Shown in pieces: positions 28,593-37,438 of a stretch of DNA of 64,000 bases. The notes beneath the pieces were generated by a model, which did not search any database, was not told the DNA's origin, and saw only the letters and a program-made list of their open reading frames with translations. The position numbers were made by a program, and so were the translations under genes. Each line of letters starts with the position of its first letter. Position 1 is the stretch's first letter. Source of the stretch: Ornithinibacillus californiensis (GTDB taxonomy: Bacteria > Bacillota > Bacilli > Bacillales > Amphibacillaceae); NCBI RefSeq assembly GCF_001038485.1, contig NZ_LDUE01000030.1, positions 28,676-92,675 of the forward strand. Direction: 5' to 3'.

Positions 28593-29966
28593 ATGTCGAA
28601 CAAAGAAGAAAAGAAACAAGTTGCGGCTGCAGAAGGCGATTCGCTAAGGCCAACTGAAGATAAAGACAGAACAATGGGTACATTTGGCTACATGTCCATG
28701 TGGGTCGGAGACGGTGTAAACATGGGTAATATGACACTTGGTATGAGTGTTATTGCGGTAGGTGTAGCGACACTAAACATGTGGCAAACTATTGCTGCAT
28801 CCGTTCTTGCAATCGGAATTATTTCACTTATTTTTGCATTAAATGATAGAGCGGGATACAGAACAGGAATTCCTTATGTAGTACAATTAAAAATGTCCTT
28901 TGGTGATAAAGGAACAATCATTTCATCTCTTCTACGTGGTGTACCTGCCATTATCTGGTATGGTATTCAAAGTTGGATTGGTGGTACCGCATTAAACGAA
29001 ATCACTAAGATACTATTTGATTTTGATAATGTTGCGGTAAGTTTCGTTGTATTACTACTTGTACAAATTGTTATTTCTATGAAAGGCTTCCATGCTATTA
29101 AGTGGGTAGAAACAGTAGCATCTGTTGTCCTTATGCTAATAGTAGCAGTTGTATTTGTAATCTTAGTTAAAGATTATAGTGGAGAAATTGTTAATAATTG
29201 GGTTAAAGCAGAAGGAACTTGGGGTCTAGAATTCTTTGGATTTGTTATGGTATTCATGGGTAACTATGCAGCGATTTTCTTAAGTGCTGCTGACTACTCT
29301 CGCGAATTAAAAACAGGTATTAGTGACAAAAAACGTGGATTCTTGTATTTCGGACCAATTACATTAGCTTATGGTTCTGTTCTAATAGTAGGTGCCATGC
29401 TTGCGGTTGTTACAGGATATGTAAACCCTGCACTAGCATTACCGGCATTACTTGATAACCAATATGCAACACTATTTGTATCGGCATTCATCGTATTTGG
29501 TGTAATTGCAGTTAATATGGTTGCTAACATTGTTTCACCAACTTATGTTATTCAGTTATTCACAAAACTAAATTACAAAATCGCAGTAACAATCACTGGG
29601 TTACTTGCAATGGTTTCATTCCCTTGGTTATTAGTTCAAGATGAATCAGCACACGGTCTAGATATGTTCGTACTGATCTATTCTGCATTCTTAGGTCCAA
29701 TCGTAGCTATCTTGCTTCTTGAGTACTATGTATTTAGAAAGCAAAAAGTGAAAGTTGAAGAACTATACAAGAAAGATGGACAATTTGCTGGTTGGAATCC
29801 TGCCGCTCTAATCGCATTATTTGGTGGTGCGGCTGCAGCGTTCGTTAAAGTTGACCTAGCTTGGATCATCGGATTTGTAGTAGCTGGAATTCTATACTAC
29901 TTGGTTACGAAGTTTGCTTTCAAAGGCTCTCGTTTCAAGAAAGATACAATTTTTGAAGAAAAATAA
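28593..29966 (+). CDS. pucI: NCS1-family nucleobase/allantoin:cation symporter (PucI-like allantoin permease)
   Basis: The 457-residue transporter has about 12 membrane helices. NCS1 features seen: TMGTFGYMSMWVGDGVNMGNMTLGMSV at the start of helix 1, RAGYRTGIPYVVQLKMSFGDKG, then RGVPAIIWYGIQSWIGGTALN and the central FVMVFMGNYAAIFLSAADYSR. This branch includes PucI and bacterial allantoin permeases. Start ATG 28593 follows AGGGAGAG. It has its own promoter and lies between two allantoinase genes, so allantoin uptake is the best assignment; another hydantoin or purine cannot be excluded. Confidence 0.88.
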   Translation: MSNKEEKKQVAAAEGDSLRPTEDKDRTMGTFGYMSMWVGDGVNMGNMTLGMSVIAVGVATLNMWQTIAASVLAIGIISLIFALNDRAGYRTGIPYVVQLKMSFGDKGTIISSLLRGVPAIIWYGIQSWIGGTALNEITKILFDFDNVAVSFVVLLLVQIVISMKGFHAIKWVETVASVVLMLIVAVVFVILVKDYSGEIVNNWVKAEGTWGLEFFGFVMVFMGNYAAIFLSAADYSRELKTGISDKKRGFLYFGPITLAYGSVLIVGAMLAVVTGYVNPALALPALLDNQYATLFVSAFIVFGVIAVNMVANIVSPTYVIQLFTKLNYKIAVTITGLLAMVSFPWLLVQDESAHGLDMFVLIYSAFLGPIVAILLLEYYVFRKQKVKVEELYKKDGQFAGWNPAALIALFGGAAAAFVKVDLAWIIGFVVAGILYYLVTKFAFKGSRFKKDTIFEEK

Positions 29967-29975
29967 GTTTATTGA

Positions 29976-30005
29976 AGCCTGGATGAGTTTTCATCCAGGC
30001 TTTTA
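29976..30005 (+). terminator. Terminator after the permease gene
   Basis: Perfect 11-bp stem AGCCTGGATGA / TCATCCAGGCT, loop GTTT, then TTTATATT. Confidence 0.9.
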
Positions 30006-30031
30006 TATTATATGGATTCAGGTTGAAATGT

Positions 30032-30470
30032 AAGAGCTCCTCATTCATCATTTCGTGTGTAAAATAAGATTAAAATGAATAATTGAAACTCTTCATTTGT
30101 CATTTCAAGTGTAAAATTAGGTTAAAATGAATAATAGGAGCACCTCATTGAGCATTTCGAGTGTAAAATAAGATTAAAATGAATAATTGAAACTCTTCAT
30201 TTGTCATTTCGTATGTAAAATTAGATTAAAATGAATAATAGAAACTCTTCATTTGTCATTTCGTATGTAAAATTAGGTTAAAATGAATAATAGTAACTCC
30301 TCATTCATCATTTCGAGTGTGAATTTAGATTAAATGAATAATAGGAACTCCTCAATTGTCATTTCGTGTGTAAAAATAGTAAGAAATGAATAATAAAACC
30401 CCTTCATTCATCAACTTGTTCCTAAAATTTGGTTAAAATGAATAATGACAAATTCCCATTCAGCATTCAG
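30032..30470. repeat. Tandem array of about eight 52-bp units between convergent genes
   Basis: Eight diverged direct repeats of 51-53 bp fill most of the 580-base gap between the permease and the second allantoinase, with a partial ninth unit. Conserved unit parts: CTYMTTCATTTGTCATTTCG, GTAAAATTAGRTTA and AAATGAATAATA. In most units TTCATTT near the start can pair with AAATGAA near the end, so each can form a hairpin. There are no unique spacers, so it is not CRISPR. No open frame runs through it. Confidence 0.9.
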
Positions 30471-30500
30471 CCCAACTCCTATAATAAAATGAGCTATCAA

Positions 30501-30540
30501 TTAAAAAAATCAGGTACACTCCATAGAATGTGCCTGATTT
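30501..30540 (-). terminator. Terminator of the second allantoinase gene
   Basis: Minus-strand stem AAATCAGGCACA / TGTACCTGATTT (one G-T pair) with a 10-base loop and a following run of seven T. Confidence 0.85.
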
Positions 30541-30546
30541 ATAAAA

Positions 30547-31875
30547 CTATTGACCAACTACAATCTCACCATTGTCATACACTACTGTCCCATTAACTAT
30601 TGTTGTTTTTACATTTCCTTTGAATGTTTTACCAACGTATGGTGAGTGTTGGTGACGATATAATAGGTCTTCTGCTTGTAATTCGAAGCTTTCGTTTAGG
30701 TTTACTAATGTAACATCAGCATCAAAGCCTTCAACAAGAGATCCTTTATTTTCTAGACCAAAGCGTTTTGCAGGATTTACTGCTGTTACTTCTACGATCT
30801 TTTCTAATGGTAGGTTACGTTTATGATATCCTTCTGTTAACAAGACGTTTAAGGTGGATTGTGCACCGGAAATTCCGCCCCAACCTTCAAAGTAGTTATC
30901 TGTTACAGTTTTCATATCAGCAGGTGCTGGTGAGTGGTCTGAAGCAATCATGTCAATTTCACCATTGGCTAGAGCTACCCACAATTCCTCTACTTCTTCA
31001 CTATCTCTTAGTGGTGGAGCACATTTTGCTAGTCCGCCTTTTTCTTCTAAATCTTTTACAGTAAGTGCTAAATAATGTGCACACGTTTCAACAGATGCGT
31101 TGACGCCACGCTTTTTCGCTTCATTAATTAGATTAGTTACTTTACGGCTACTTGCATGAACCACATGTAATTTACAACCAGTTGCTTCTGCATAAGAAAT
31201 GATTCTACGAACAGCCTCAATTTCAGAAATAATTGGTCGAGATTCAACAAAGTCACGTGCGGTAGTCTGGCCTTGTGCAATTTTTTCCTTTGCTAATTGA
31301 TCACAAATAACAGTACTCTCGGCATGTACAGCAAGTATGGAATTAAATGAAGCAATTTCCTTCATTCCTTTATATAGCGTTTCGTCATCAGCGTTGTTAA
31401 AGTCTTCAATGCCGCTAGGGGACATGAATGCTTTAAAACCAATAACGCCATTATCATGAAGTTCCTTTAATTGGTTGATATTTTCTGGAACTAAGCCACC
31501 CCAGTAATACGGATTAACGACTGATTTCATATCAGCTAAATCACTTTTGTTTTTTAGATTTTCTTTATTAATAACAGGTGGTGTACTGTTTAATGGCATA
31601 TCGAAGAAAGAAGTTGCTCCACCTTTTGCAAGACTTCTGCTCCCAGTAGCAAGACCTTCCCATTCTGCACGACCTGGTTCATTGAAGTGAACGTGTGTAT
31701 CAATAACGCCAGGTAGCACGTGCAAACCTTTGGCATCAATTTCTTTGTTCGCTGTGCCTTCAATATTACTAGCTACCTTTTGAATTTTACCATCTTTCAC
31801 TGCAATATCAGATTGAAAGGTAGATTCTGGCGTAACAACTTGTCCATTTCGGATAATTAAATCATATGTACTCAT
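30547..31875 (-). CDS. pucH: Second allantoinase paralogue (PucH-like cyclic amidohydrolase)
   Basis: The 442-residue metal-dependent amidohydrolase has the same fold as AllB. Ligands seen: DTHVHFNEPGRAEWEG, the carboxylated Lys in IGFKAFMSPSG, AVHAES, VVHAS and ASDHSPAP. It differs from the 26998 copy in its active-site surroundings (FNEPGRAEWEGLATGSRSLAKGGATSFFDMPLNSTPPVI versus ISEPGRTEWEGFETGSK...), so it is an older paralogue, not a recent duplicate. Start ATG follows AGGAGGG. It is convergent with the permease and divergent from a PucR regulator. It may favour another allantoin enantiomer or a related hydantoin; that is speculation. Confidence 0.9.
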   Translation of the reverse strand: MSTYDLIIRNGQVVTPESTFQSDIAVKDGKIQKVASNIEGTANKEIDAKGLHVLPGVIDTHVHFNEPGRAEWEGLATGSRSLAKGGATSFFDMPLNSTPPVINKENLKNKSDLADMKSVVNPYYWGGLVPENINQLKELHDNGVIGFKAFMSPSGIEDFNNADDETLYKGMKEIASFNSILAVHAESTVICDQLAKEKIAQGQTTARDFVESRPIISEIEAVRRIISYAEATGCKLHVVHASSRKVTNLINEAKKRGVNASVETCAHYLALTVKDLEEKGGLAKCAPPLRDSEEVEELWVALANGEIDMIASDHSPAPADMKTVTDNYFEGWGGISGAQSTLNVLLTEGYHKRNLPLEKIVEVTAVNPAKRFGLENKGSLVEGFDADVTLVNLNESFELQAEDLLYRHQHSPYVGKTFKGNVKTTIVNGTVVYDNGEIVVGQ

Positions 31876-32157
31876 TATATTCCCTCCTATTTTGATGTGT
31901 ATAATAGAATGACTAACTTAAGGGGTAAGGATAGAAGTTAAAACCAAATACTTCCATCCTTATTGTAAATATAAAAAAAACATTCGTCATTGTTCGCTTT
32001 AACTAAAAAAAATCAAAACCTTTTGACGGTATGAACAATATTCACATAGTCTTAGTATGGCTAGAAACTATTACTTATACCTAAGTGATTTAAATTGTTA
32101 TAATAGAAGTTGTTAATGAAATAGGGGATTATGATACCTCTTACATGAAATTCTTAT

Positions 32158-33846
32158 TTGGAGGTGTTTAAAGTCGAATATCGCGTTAAGGATTTATTAA
32201 AAAAAGATATATTAAAAGATGCTACTTATCTGGGTGACAGTAGTGGCTTAAATAATATAATTACTGGTATTACAGTAGTAGACTCCCCGGATATTGCGGA
32301 TTGGTTAAAAGGTGGGGAACTACTTCTAACGAGTCTATATCCTATTCGAGGCCTTACGATTGAAGCGATTAATGAGTGGATGGCTCGGTTGTCGGGAAAG
32401 AAGGTAAGTGCCCTAATTATAAAAATACAAAAGGTATTTTCCGAAGTTCCATCTTTTATTATGAAAGCTAGTGAACAACATGGAATTCCTATCATCCAAA
32501 TTTCTAAAGATGTTGCTTTTATCGATATCATGTACCCTGTCATGGAAGAATTATTTAATGATAAGGTAAGGAAACTTGAATATTATAAAGAAGTCCACGA
32601 CCGTTTCACTGCTTTGTCATTGGCAGATGAAGGGGAAGACAAAATAATTGAGACATTGGAAGCGTTAATCGGGAATCCGGTTGCTTTATATGATCGTGAT
32701 TTTCGATGTTTTGCAACAACGAATAATTCTATTTCTTTATTTTATGGAATGGAGCGTATAAATAGGAAGGAAGAAATAACCGATACAAAGTTTCCTTTCT
32801 ACCGGCAAAGCGTGGTCTTTCCGGGGATTCAGGAACAGAAGTCCGAGCAAATCGTTGTAACGGTCGAAACAATTAATCATATTAAAATGTATCTCATCAT
32901 CAGTGAATTGAATAAAAAGATAACATCATTTGATTTTATTGCTATCGAAAATGCGGCAACTTCCTTGTCTTTAGGTCTTGTGAAAAAGTTTGCAATTGCT
33001 GAAGTGGAACAAAAGTTTAAAGATGATCTTCTCGATGATTTACTAGCTGGGAAAACGCAGTCGCTTCACCCGCTTCGTGATCGAGCAAATGTGATTGACT
33101 TTAATTTAGATAGTCAGTATGTCGCTCTTCTATTTCATTTGGAGGGTGATTATCATGGAGATGAGGATGGAGAGAAGCTTACAAGTCACAAACAGCAACA
33201 ACGGCATAATAAATACCTAAGACAAACCATTGAGTTTTATCAAAGAGATGCCATTATTCGTGAACGAAGCGATGTCATTATTGTATTATGGAAAGTGCTT
33301 CAAAAGGATGAAAATGATCGCGACTGGTTAAACCAGATAAAAACATCCTTGGATCATATTCAGCAAAAGTTTAAGAAATATAATGAGAACTTAGCTGTAC
33401 AAGTAGGTATTGGAAATATTGCCCAAAATGCGCTGGATTTATCACAGACATATCAAGAAGCACAGGATTCATTAAAACTTGGTCAATTGTATAATCAAGG
33501 TGATTTTGCAATTAGTTTCAATGAATTAGGTGTGTATCGCTTGTTATATCAATTAAAGGATGTTTCTGTACTCACTAATTTTGTTCCACAATCGCTTCAG
33601 AAACTTTTAGATTATGATCATGCAGTTAGAAATGATTTATTGGAAACTTTAAAAGTCTTTCTACAAACTAGTCAAAATGCATCAAAGACTGCCCAAGCAC
33701 TTTTTGTACATTATAAAACTGTAACCTACCGGATAGAACGTATAAAAGAGATTACTGGTATCGATTTTGATGATTCAGAAGAAATTCTTTCCGTTCAGTT
33801 AGGTTTTAAAATATTAGATGTCATGAATAAACAAGAAAAATCATAA
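32158..33846 (+). CDS. pucR: PucR-family transcriptional regulator 1
   Basis: The protein is about 560 residues. An N-terminal PucR domain (about 5-125: VKDLLKKDILKDATYLG...VVDSPDIADWLKGGELLLTS) is followed by a GGDEF-like central region and a C-terminal PucR HTH (LETLKVFLQTSQNASKTAQALFVHYKTVTYRIERIKEITG). B. subtilis PucR activates and represses purine catabolic operons with allantoin-related effectors. The start is unclear: the frame opens at TTG 32158, GTG 32164 lies inside a perfect GGAGGTG, and only GTC follows at normal spacing. It is divergent from the second allantoinase and upstream of allC. Confidence 0.9.
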   Translation: MEVFKVEYRVKDLLKKDILKDATYLGDSSGLNNIITGITVVDSPDIADWLKGGELLLTSLYPIRGLTIEAINEWMARLSGKKVSALIIKIQKVFSEVPSFIMKASEQHGIPIIQISKDVAFIDIMYPVMEELFNDKVRKLEYYKEVHDRFTALSLADEGEDKIIETLEALIGNPVALYDRDFRCFATTNNSISLFYGMERINRKEEITDTKFPFYRQSVVFPGIQEQKSEQIVVTVETINHIKMYLIISELNKKITSFDFIAIENAATSLSLGLVKKFAIAEVEQKFKDDLLDDLLAGKTQSLHPLRDRANVIDFNLDSQYVALLFHLEGDYHGDEDGEKLTSHKQQQRHNKYLRQTIEFYQRDAIIRERSDVIIVLWKVLQKDENDRDWLNQIKTSLDHIQQKFKKYNENLAVQVGIGNIAQNALDLSQTYQEAQDSLKLGQLYNQGDFAISFNELGVYRLLYQLKDVSVLTNFVPQSLQKLLDYDHAVRNDLLETLKVFLQTSQNASKTAQALFVHYKTVTYRIERIKEITGIDFDDSEEILSVQLGFKILDVMNKQEKS

Positions 33847-33850
33847 TGAA

Positions 33851-33882
33851 ATCCCAAAACTCCTATGTTTTGGGATTCTTTT
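33851..33882 (+). terminator. Terminator after PucR regulator 1
   Basis: Perfect 10-bp stem ATCCCAAAAC / GTTTTGGGAT, 6-base loop, then TCTTTTT. Confidence 0.9.
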
Positions 33883-34033
33883 TGGTTATAAAAAGTTGTT
33901 TCTTCACTAAATTCCCACATATAAACAATCTATAATAATTTTCCCATTATTCCTCATTTGCTGTTTTCGCTAATGAAATATATCAATAACACCATTCGTT
34001 TTTATATTTTTATCTTTTATGGATAAAAAAATA

Positions 34034-34130
34034 TTGAATCTTTATCCCGAGTTTGTATAGTAGTTGATTGTGCAAAGGATTACAATAGATTTGTTTGGCA
34101 GATAGGAGAGTATTAAAATACTCCTTGTTT
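34034..34130 (+). promoter_or_regulatory. Candidate allC operon promoter and leader hairpin
   Basis: TTGAAT (34034-34039), 16 bases, TATAGT (34056-34061) is a plausible sigma-A promoter. A GGAG-ag-TATT / AATA-CTCC hairpin lies downstream at 34104-34124. The rest of the 436-base gap from 33846 to allC is AT-rich and shows nothing else I can name. Confidence 0.4.
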
Positions 34131-34282
34131 CCATATGAAAAAACTACATTCAAAAAATGGAAGAGTGAATGAGAGTTTATCAAAAGATTACATAACATAT
34201 CTTCTATTTCAATAGAATGGTTTTATTTAAATAGTGCACCTTATTCAATAAGGACTAAAAGGTTTTGAAAGGAAGGATTACA

Positions 34283-35515
34283 GTGAAAGATTTAGAAAAA
34301 GATATCACGAGTATGTTAGAAACACTCGGTTCTCACGGTAAAGATCCTGCAGGTGGAATTTCACGATTTCTTTATTCCAAAGAATGGTTAGCTGCACAAA
34401 AATACTTAGAGCAGGAAATGAAGAATGAAGGCTTAGAAGTACATTATGATGAGATCGGAAACTTGTTTGGAACGTTAAAAGGATCTAAATACCCGAATGA
34501 AACAATTCTATCTGGATCCCACGTAGATACAGTAGGAAATGCTGGATATTATGATGGACAATTAGGTATCGTAGCTGCATTTCTAGCAATTAAATATTTA
34601 AAAGAAAAACATGGCGAGCCCCTGCGTAATATCGAAGTGATTTCGATGGCGGAAGAAGAAGGTAGCCGTTTCCCTTATGCGTTTTGGGGTTCTAAAAATG
34701 TAGTTGGAATTGCAAAACGAGAAGATGTTGAAAATATCAAAGATGCAAATGGTGTTCCTTTTGTAGAAGCAATGAGAGAATGTGGCTTTGATTTCCGTGA
34801 TGACAACAAAGGTATGCGAGAAGATATCAAAGCATTTGTTGAGATTCATAATGAACAAGGTGGCGTACTAGAAGCTGAGAAGAAATCAGTTGGGGTTGTA
34901 ACTAGTATTGTTGGCCAAAGAAGATTTAATGTTGAAATCACTGGCCAAGCAAACCACGCTGGAACAACGCCAATGGGATATCGTAAAGATGCTGTTTTTG
35001 CTGCCAGTCAAATGATATATGAAATTATTTCAGAAGCTAAAAAATATGGTGATCCACTAGTAACAACAGTTGGAAAGGTCGATGTTGTTCCTAACGTAGT
35101 TAATGTTGTACCTGGTAAAGCAATGTTCACCATGGACATACGTCATACAGAAAAATCCGTTCTAGTTGAGTTTACTGATGTAGTAAAGGAAAAGTTAAAT
35201 ACATTAGCAAGCGAACATGGTGTCGAAATTAACATCGACATGTGGATGGATGAAGATCCAGTTCCAATGGATGAAAAAATTGTAAAGTTAATTGAAAATA
35301 GCTGTGACGAAAATGGGTTGAACTACAGAGTAATGCATAGTGGAGCAGGACATGACTCACAAATATTTGCGCCACGAGTACCAACGGCAATGCTTTTTGT
35401 ACCAAGTCGTGATGGTATAAGTCATAACCCAGCAGAATACACTGAGCCGCATGATTTGGCTGAAGGTGTTAAAGCATTAATGGGTGCTTTATACGAATTA
35501 GCTTATAAAGAATAA
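34283..35515 (+). CDS. allC: Allantoate amidohydrolase (AllC, M20 family)
   Basis: The 410-residue two-metal amidohydrolase splits allantoate to ureidoglycine, CO2 and ammonia. Seen: metal motif SGSHVDTVGNAGYYDGQLG, the Glu pair in MAEEEGSRFPYAFWGS, FVEIHNEQGGVLE, the dimer-domain GQANHAGTTPMGYRKDA, and the late SGAGHDSQIFAPRVP and ISHNPAEYT motifs of the allantoate/ureido branch. The frame extends to TTG 34265, but GTG 34283 is five bases from AAAGGAAGGA and removes an odd extension. It is first in a co-directional eight-gene run. Confidence 0.95.
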   Translation: MKDLEKDITSMLETLGSHGKDPAGGISRFLYSKEWLAAQKYLEQEMKNEGLEVHYDEIGNLFGTLKGSKYPNETILSGSHVDTVGNAGYYDGQLGIVAAFLAIKYLKEKHGEPLRNIEVISMAEEEGSRFPYAFWGSKNVVGIAKREDVENIKDANGVPFVEAMRECGFDFRDDNKGMREDIKAFVEIHNEQGGVLEAEKKSVGVVTSIVGQRRFNVEITGQANHAGTTPMGYRKDAVFAASQMIYEIISEAKKYGDPLVTTVGKVDVVPNVVNVVPGKAMFTMDIRHTEKSVLVEFTDVVKEKLNTLASEHGVEINIDMWMDEDPVPMDEKIVKLIENSCDENGLNYRVMHSGAGHDSQIFAPRVPTAMLFVPSRDGISHNPAEYTEPHDLAEGVKALMGALYELAYKE

Positions 35516-35538
35516 AAAAATAGTAGGAGAGATGAAAT

Positions 35539-36312
35539 ATGGGATATCCAAAAGATTTACTACAATCACGTTCAATTATTAAACATGGTTTATATGCGTT
35601 AATTGCTCCAGAAGGACTAGTAAATAACAGTGTTCCAGGATTTGAGAACTGCTATGTATCCATCTTAGGTTCACCACGTTTAGGTGCAAGCTTTGTGGAT
35701 TACATTATCACGATGTATGAAGGTGGAAAAAACACTCGTGGATTCGGTGGGGAAGAAGATGTGGAAACATTCCTTTACGTAGTAGATGGAAAAGTAAAAG
35801 TATCTACGAACGAAGAAGACCACACACTAACGCAAGGAGGATACATTTATTGCCCTCCAGGAACTAAAATGTTTATGGAAAACCTTGAGAAAGGTGATTC
35901 TAAGATCTTCCTTTACAAACAAACATACAAACCATTAGAAGGTGTTTCTAAGCCTTGGTTAGTAACTGGAAATGCAAATGATATTCCTGAAGTTGAATAT
36001 GACGGCATCAAGGAAATGCGCATACAAGACTTACTACCAACTGACTTTGCCTTTGATATGAACTTCCATATCTTAACGTTCGACCCAGGTGCATGTCATC
36101 CATTTATTGAAACACATGTTCAAGAACATGGTGCATACTTACTATCTGGTGAAGGTATATACAACTTAGATAACGAATGGATTCCAGTTAAGAAAAATGA
36201 TTACATTTTCATGGGACCATACGTACAACAAGCATGCTATGCAGTAGGTAGAGAAAAACTTTCTTACGTTTATTCTAAAGACTGTAACCGCGATGCGGAC
36301 CTGAAGAAATAA
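35539..36312 (+). CDS. allE: (S)-ureidoglycine aminohydrolase (AllE/YlbA)
   Basis: The 257-residue bicupin removes ammonia from ureidoglycine to give (S)-ureidoglycolate. The N-terminal cupin (about 60-130) lacks most metal ligands. The C-terminal cupin keeps the Mn ligand pattern: FDPGACHPFIETHVQEHGAYLLSGEG with Glu, His and His. It starts like E. coli YlbA (GYPKDLLQSRSIIKHGLYALIAPEG). Start ATG 35539 follows AGGAGAG, 23 bases after allC, so they are co-transcribed. Confidence 0.95.
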   Translation: MGYPKDLLQSRSIIKHGLYALIAPEGLVNNSVPGFENCYVSILGSPRLGASFVDYIITMYEGGKNTRGFGGEEDVETFLYVVDGKVKVSTNEEDHTLTQGGYIYCPPGTKMFMENLEKGDSKIFLYKQTYKPLEGVSKPWLVTGNANDIPEVEYDGIKEMRIQDLLPTDFAFDMNFHILTFDPGACHPFIETHVQEHGAYLLSGEGIYNLDNEWIPVKKNDYIFMGPYVQQACYAVGREKLSYVYSKDCNRDADLKK

Positions 36313-36360
36313 GGCACTAGACATTTGGAAAAATATATTACTAAAGCGTGAGGTGTCGAA

Positions 36361-37410
36361 ATGAGAGTAACCAAAGAAGAACTAAAAGACCTTATGAAAA
36401 CAAAACTTCATAAAGCAGGATTACCAGAAGAACAAGCAGATGTTGTAGCTGACGTCCTTGTTCATGCTGATTTACGAGGCATCCATTCACATGGTGCAAT
36501 GCGTGTAGAATACTACGCGGAACGTATTGCTAAGGGTGGCATTAACCTTGAACCGAATATTAACTTTGAAAAAACAGGACCAAGTACAGCTGTTTATGAC
36601 GGGGACAATGGTGTCGGACATTATATGGCTAAAAAGGCGATGGAAGAAGCTATTGAAATGGCGAAAGAAAATGGTATTGCTGTTGTTGGTGTAAGAAACA
36701 TTAGCCACAGTGGGGCATTATCTTACTTCGTTAACCAAGCAGCAGATGCCAAAATGATTGGTATTTCTGTATGTCAGTCTGACCCAATGGTTGTTCCATT
36801 TGGTGGTGCAGAACCTTATTATGGTACGAACCCAATTGCATTCAGTGCGCCAAGTAGTACAGGAGAAAAGATTATTGTTGATATGGCTACAACCGTTCAA
36901 GCATGGGGTAAAATCCTTCATGCACGTTCGAAAAACGAATCTATTCCAGATACTTGGGCAGTAGATGAGAATGGTGCACCTACAACGGATCCATATAAAG
37001 TAAAAGCTTTACTACCTATCTCTGGTCCAAAAGGATATGGATTAATGATGATGGTTGATATTCTTTCTGGTATTCTGTTAGGTCTTCCATACGGAAACAA
37101 AGTAACTTCCATGTATGAAGATCTAACTGCATACCGTAAGCTAGGTCAACTTCATGTTGTTATCAATCCAGCATTCTTTACGAATTTGGATGGTTTCTTA
37201 GAAAAGATTACTGCAACAATGAAAGAATTAAACGAAATTAAACCAGCACCAGGTTTTGACCAAGTATTATACCCAGGTCAACCAAATGATATTCAACAAG
37301 AAAAATACGAGCGTGATGGTATAGAGATTGTTGATGATATCCTCGAATACCTAAAATCCGATGTTGTTCATAACAATCAATACGATAACAAAGATCCATT
37401 TGCTAAATAA
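36361..37410 (+). CDS. allD: Ureidoglycolate dehydrogenase AllD, copy 1 (Ldh2/MDH2 family)
   Basis: The 349-residue NAD(P)-dependent dehydrogenase oxidises ureidoglycolate to oxalurate. Family marks: VLVHADLRGIHSHGAMRVEYYAERI (catalytic His region), ISHSGALSYFV, SDPMVVPFGGAEPYYGTNPIAF, and GPKGYGLMMMVDILSGILLGLPYG. Start ATG 36361 follows GTGAGGTG. It is followed 28 bases later by a second copy of equal length, alignable end to end. In E. coli the single AllD does this step and commits the pathway to oxalurate rather than glyoxylate. Confidence 0.92.
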   Translation: MRVTKEELKDLMKTKLHKAGLPEEQADVVADVLVHADLRGIHSHGAMRVEYYAERIAKGGINLEPNINFEKTGPSTAVYDGDNGVGHYMAKKAMEEAIEMAKENGIAVVGVRNISHSGALSYFVNQAADAKMIGISVCQSDPMVVPFGGAEPYYGTNPIAFSAPSSTGEKIIVDMATTVQAWGKILHARSKNESIPDTWAVDENGAPTTDPYKVKALLPISGPKGYGLMMMVDILSGILLGLPYGNKVTSMYEDLTAYRKLGQLHVVINPAFFTNLDGFLEKITATMKELNEIKPAPGFDQVLYPGQPNDIQQEKYERDGIEIVDDILEYLKSDVVHNNQYDNKDPFAK

Positions 37411-37438
37411 TTGTCTATGAAACTAGGAGGTTCAAGCC

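Noticed and set aside
30032..30470. CRISPR-like array
   Set aside because: The direct repeats are contiguous 52-bp units with no unique spacers, and no cas genes are nearby.
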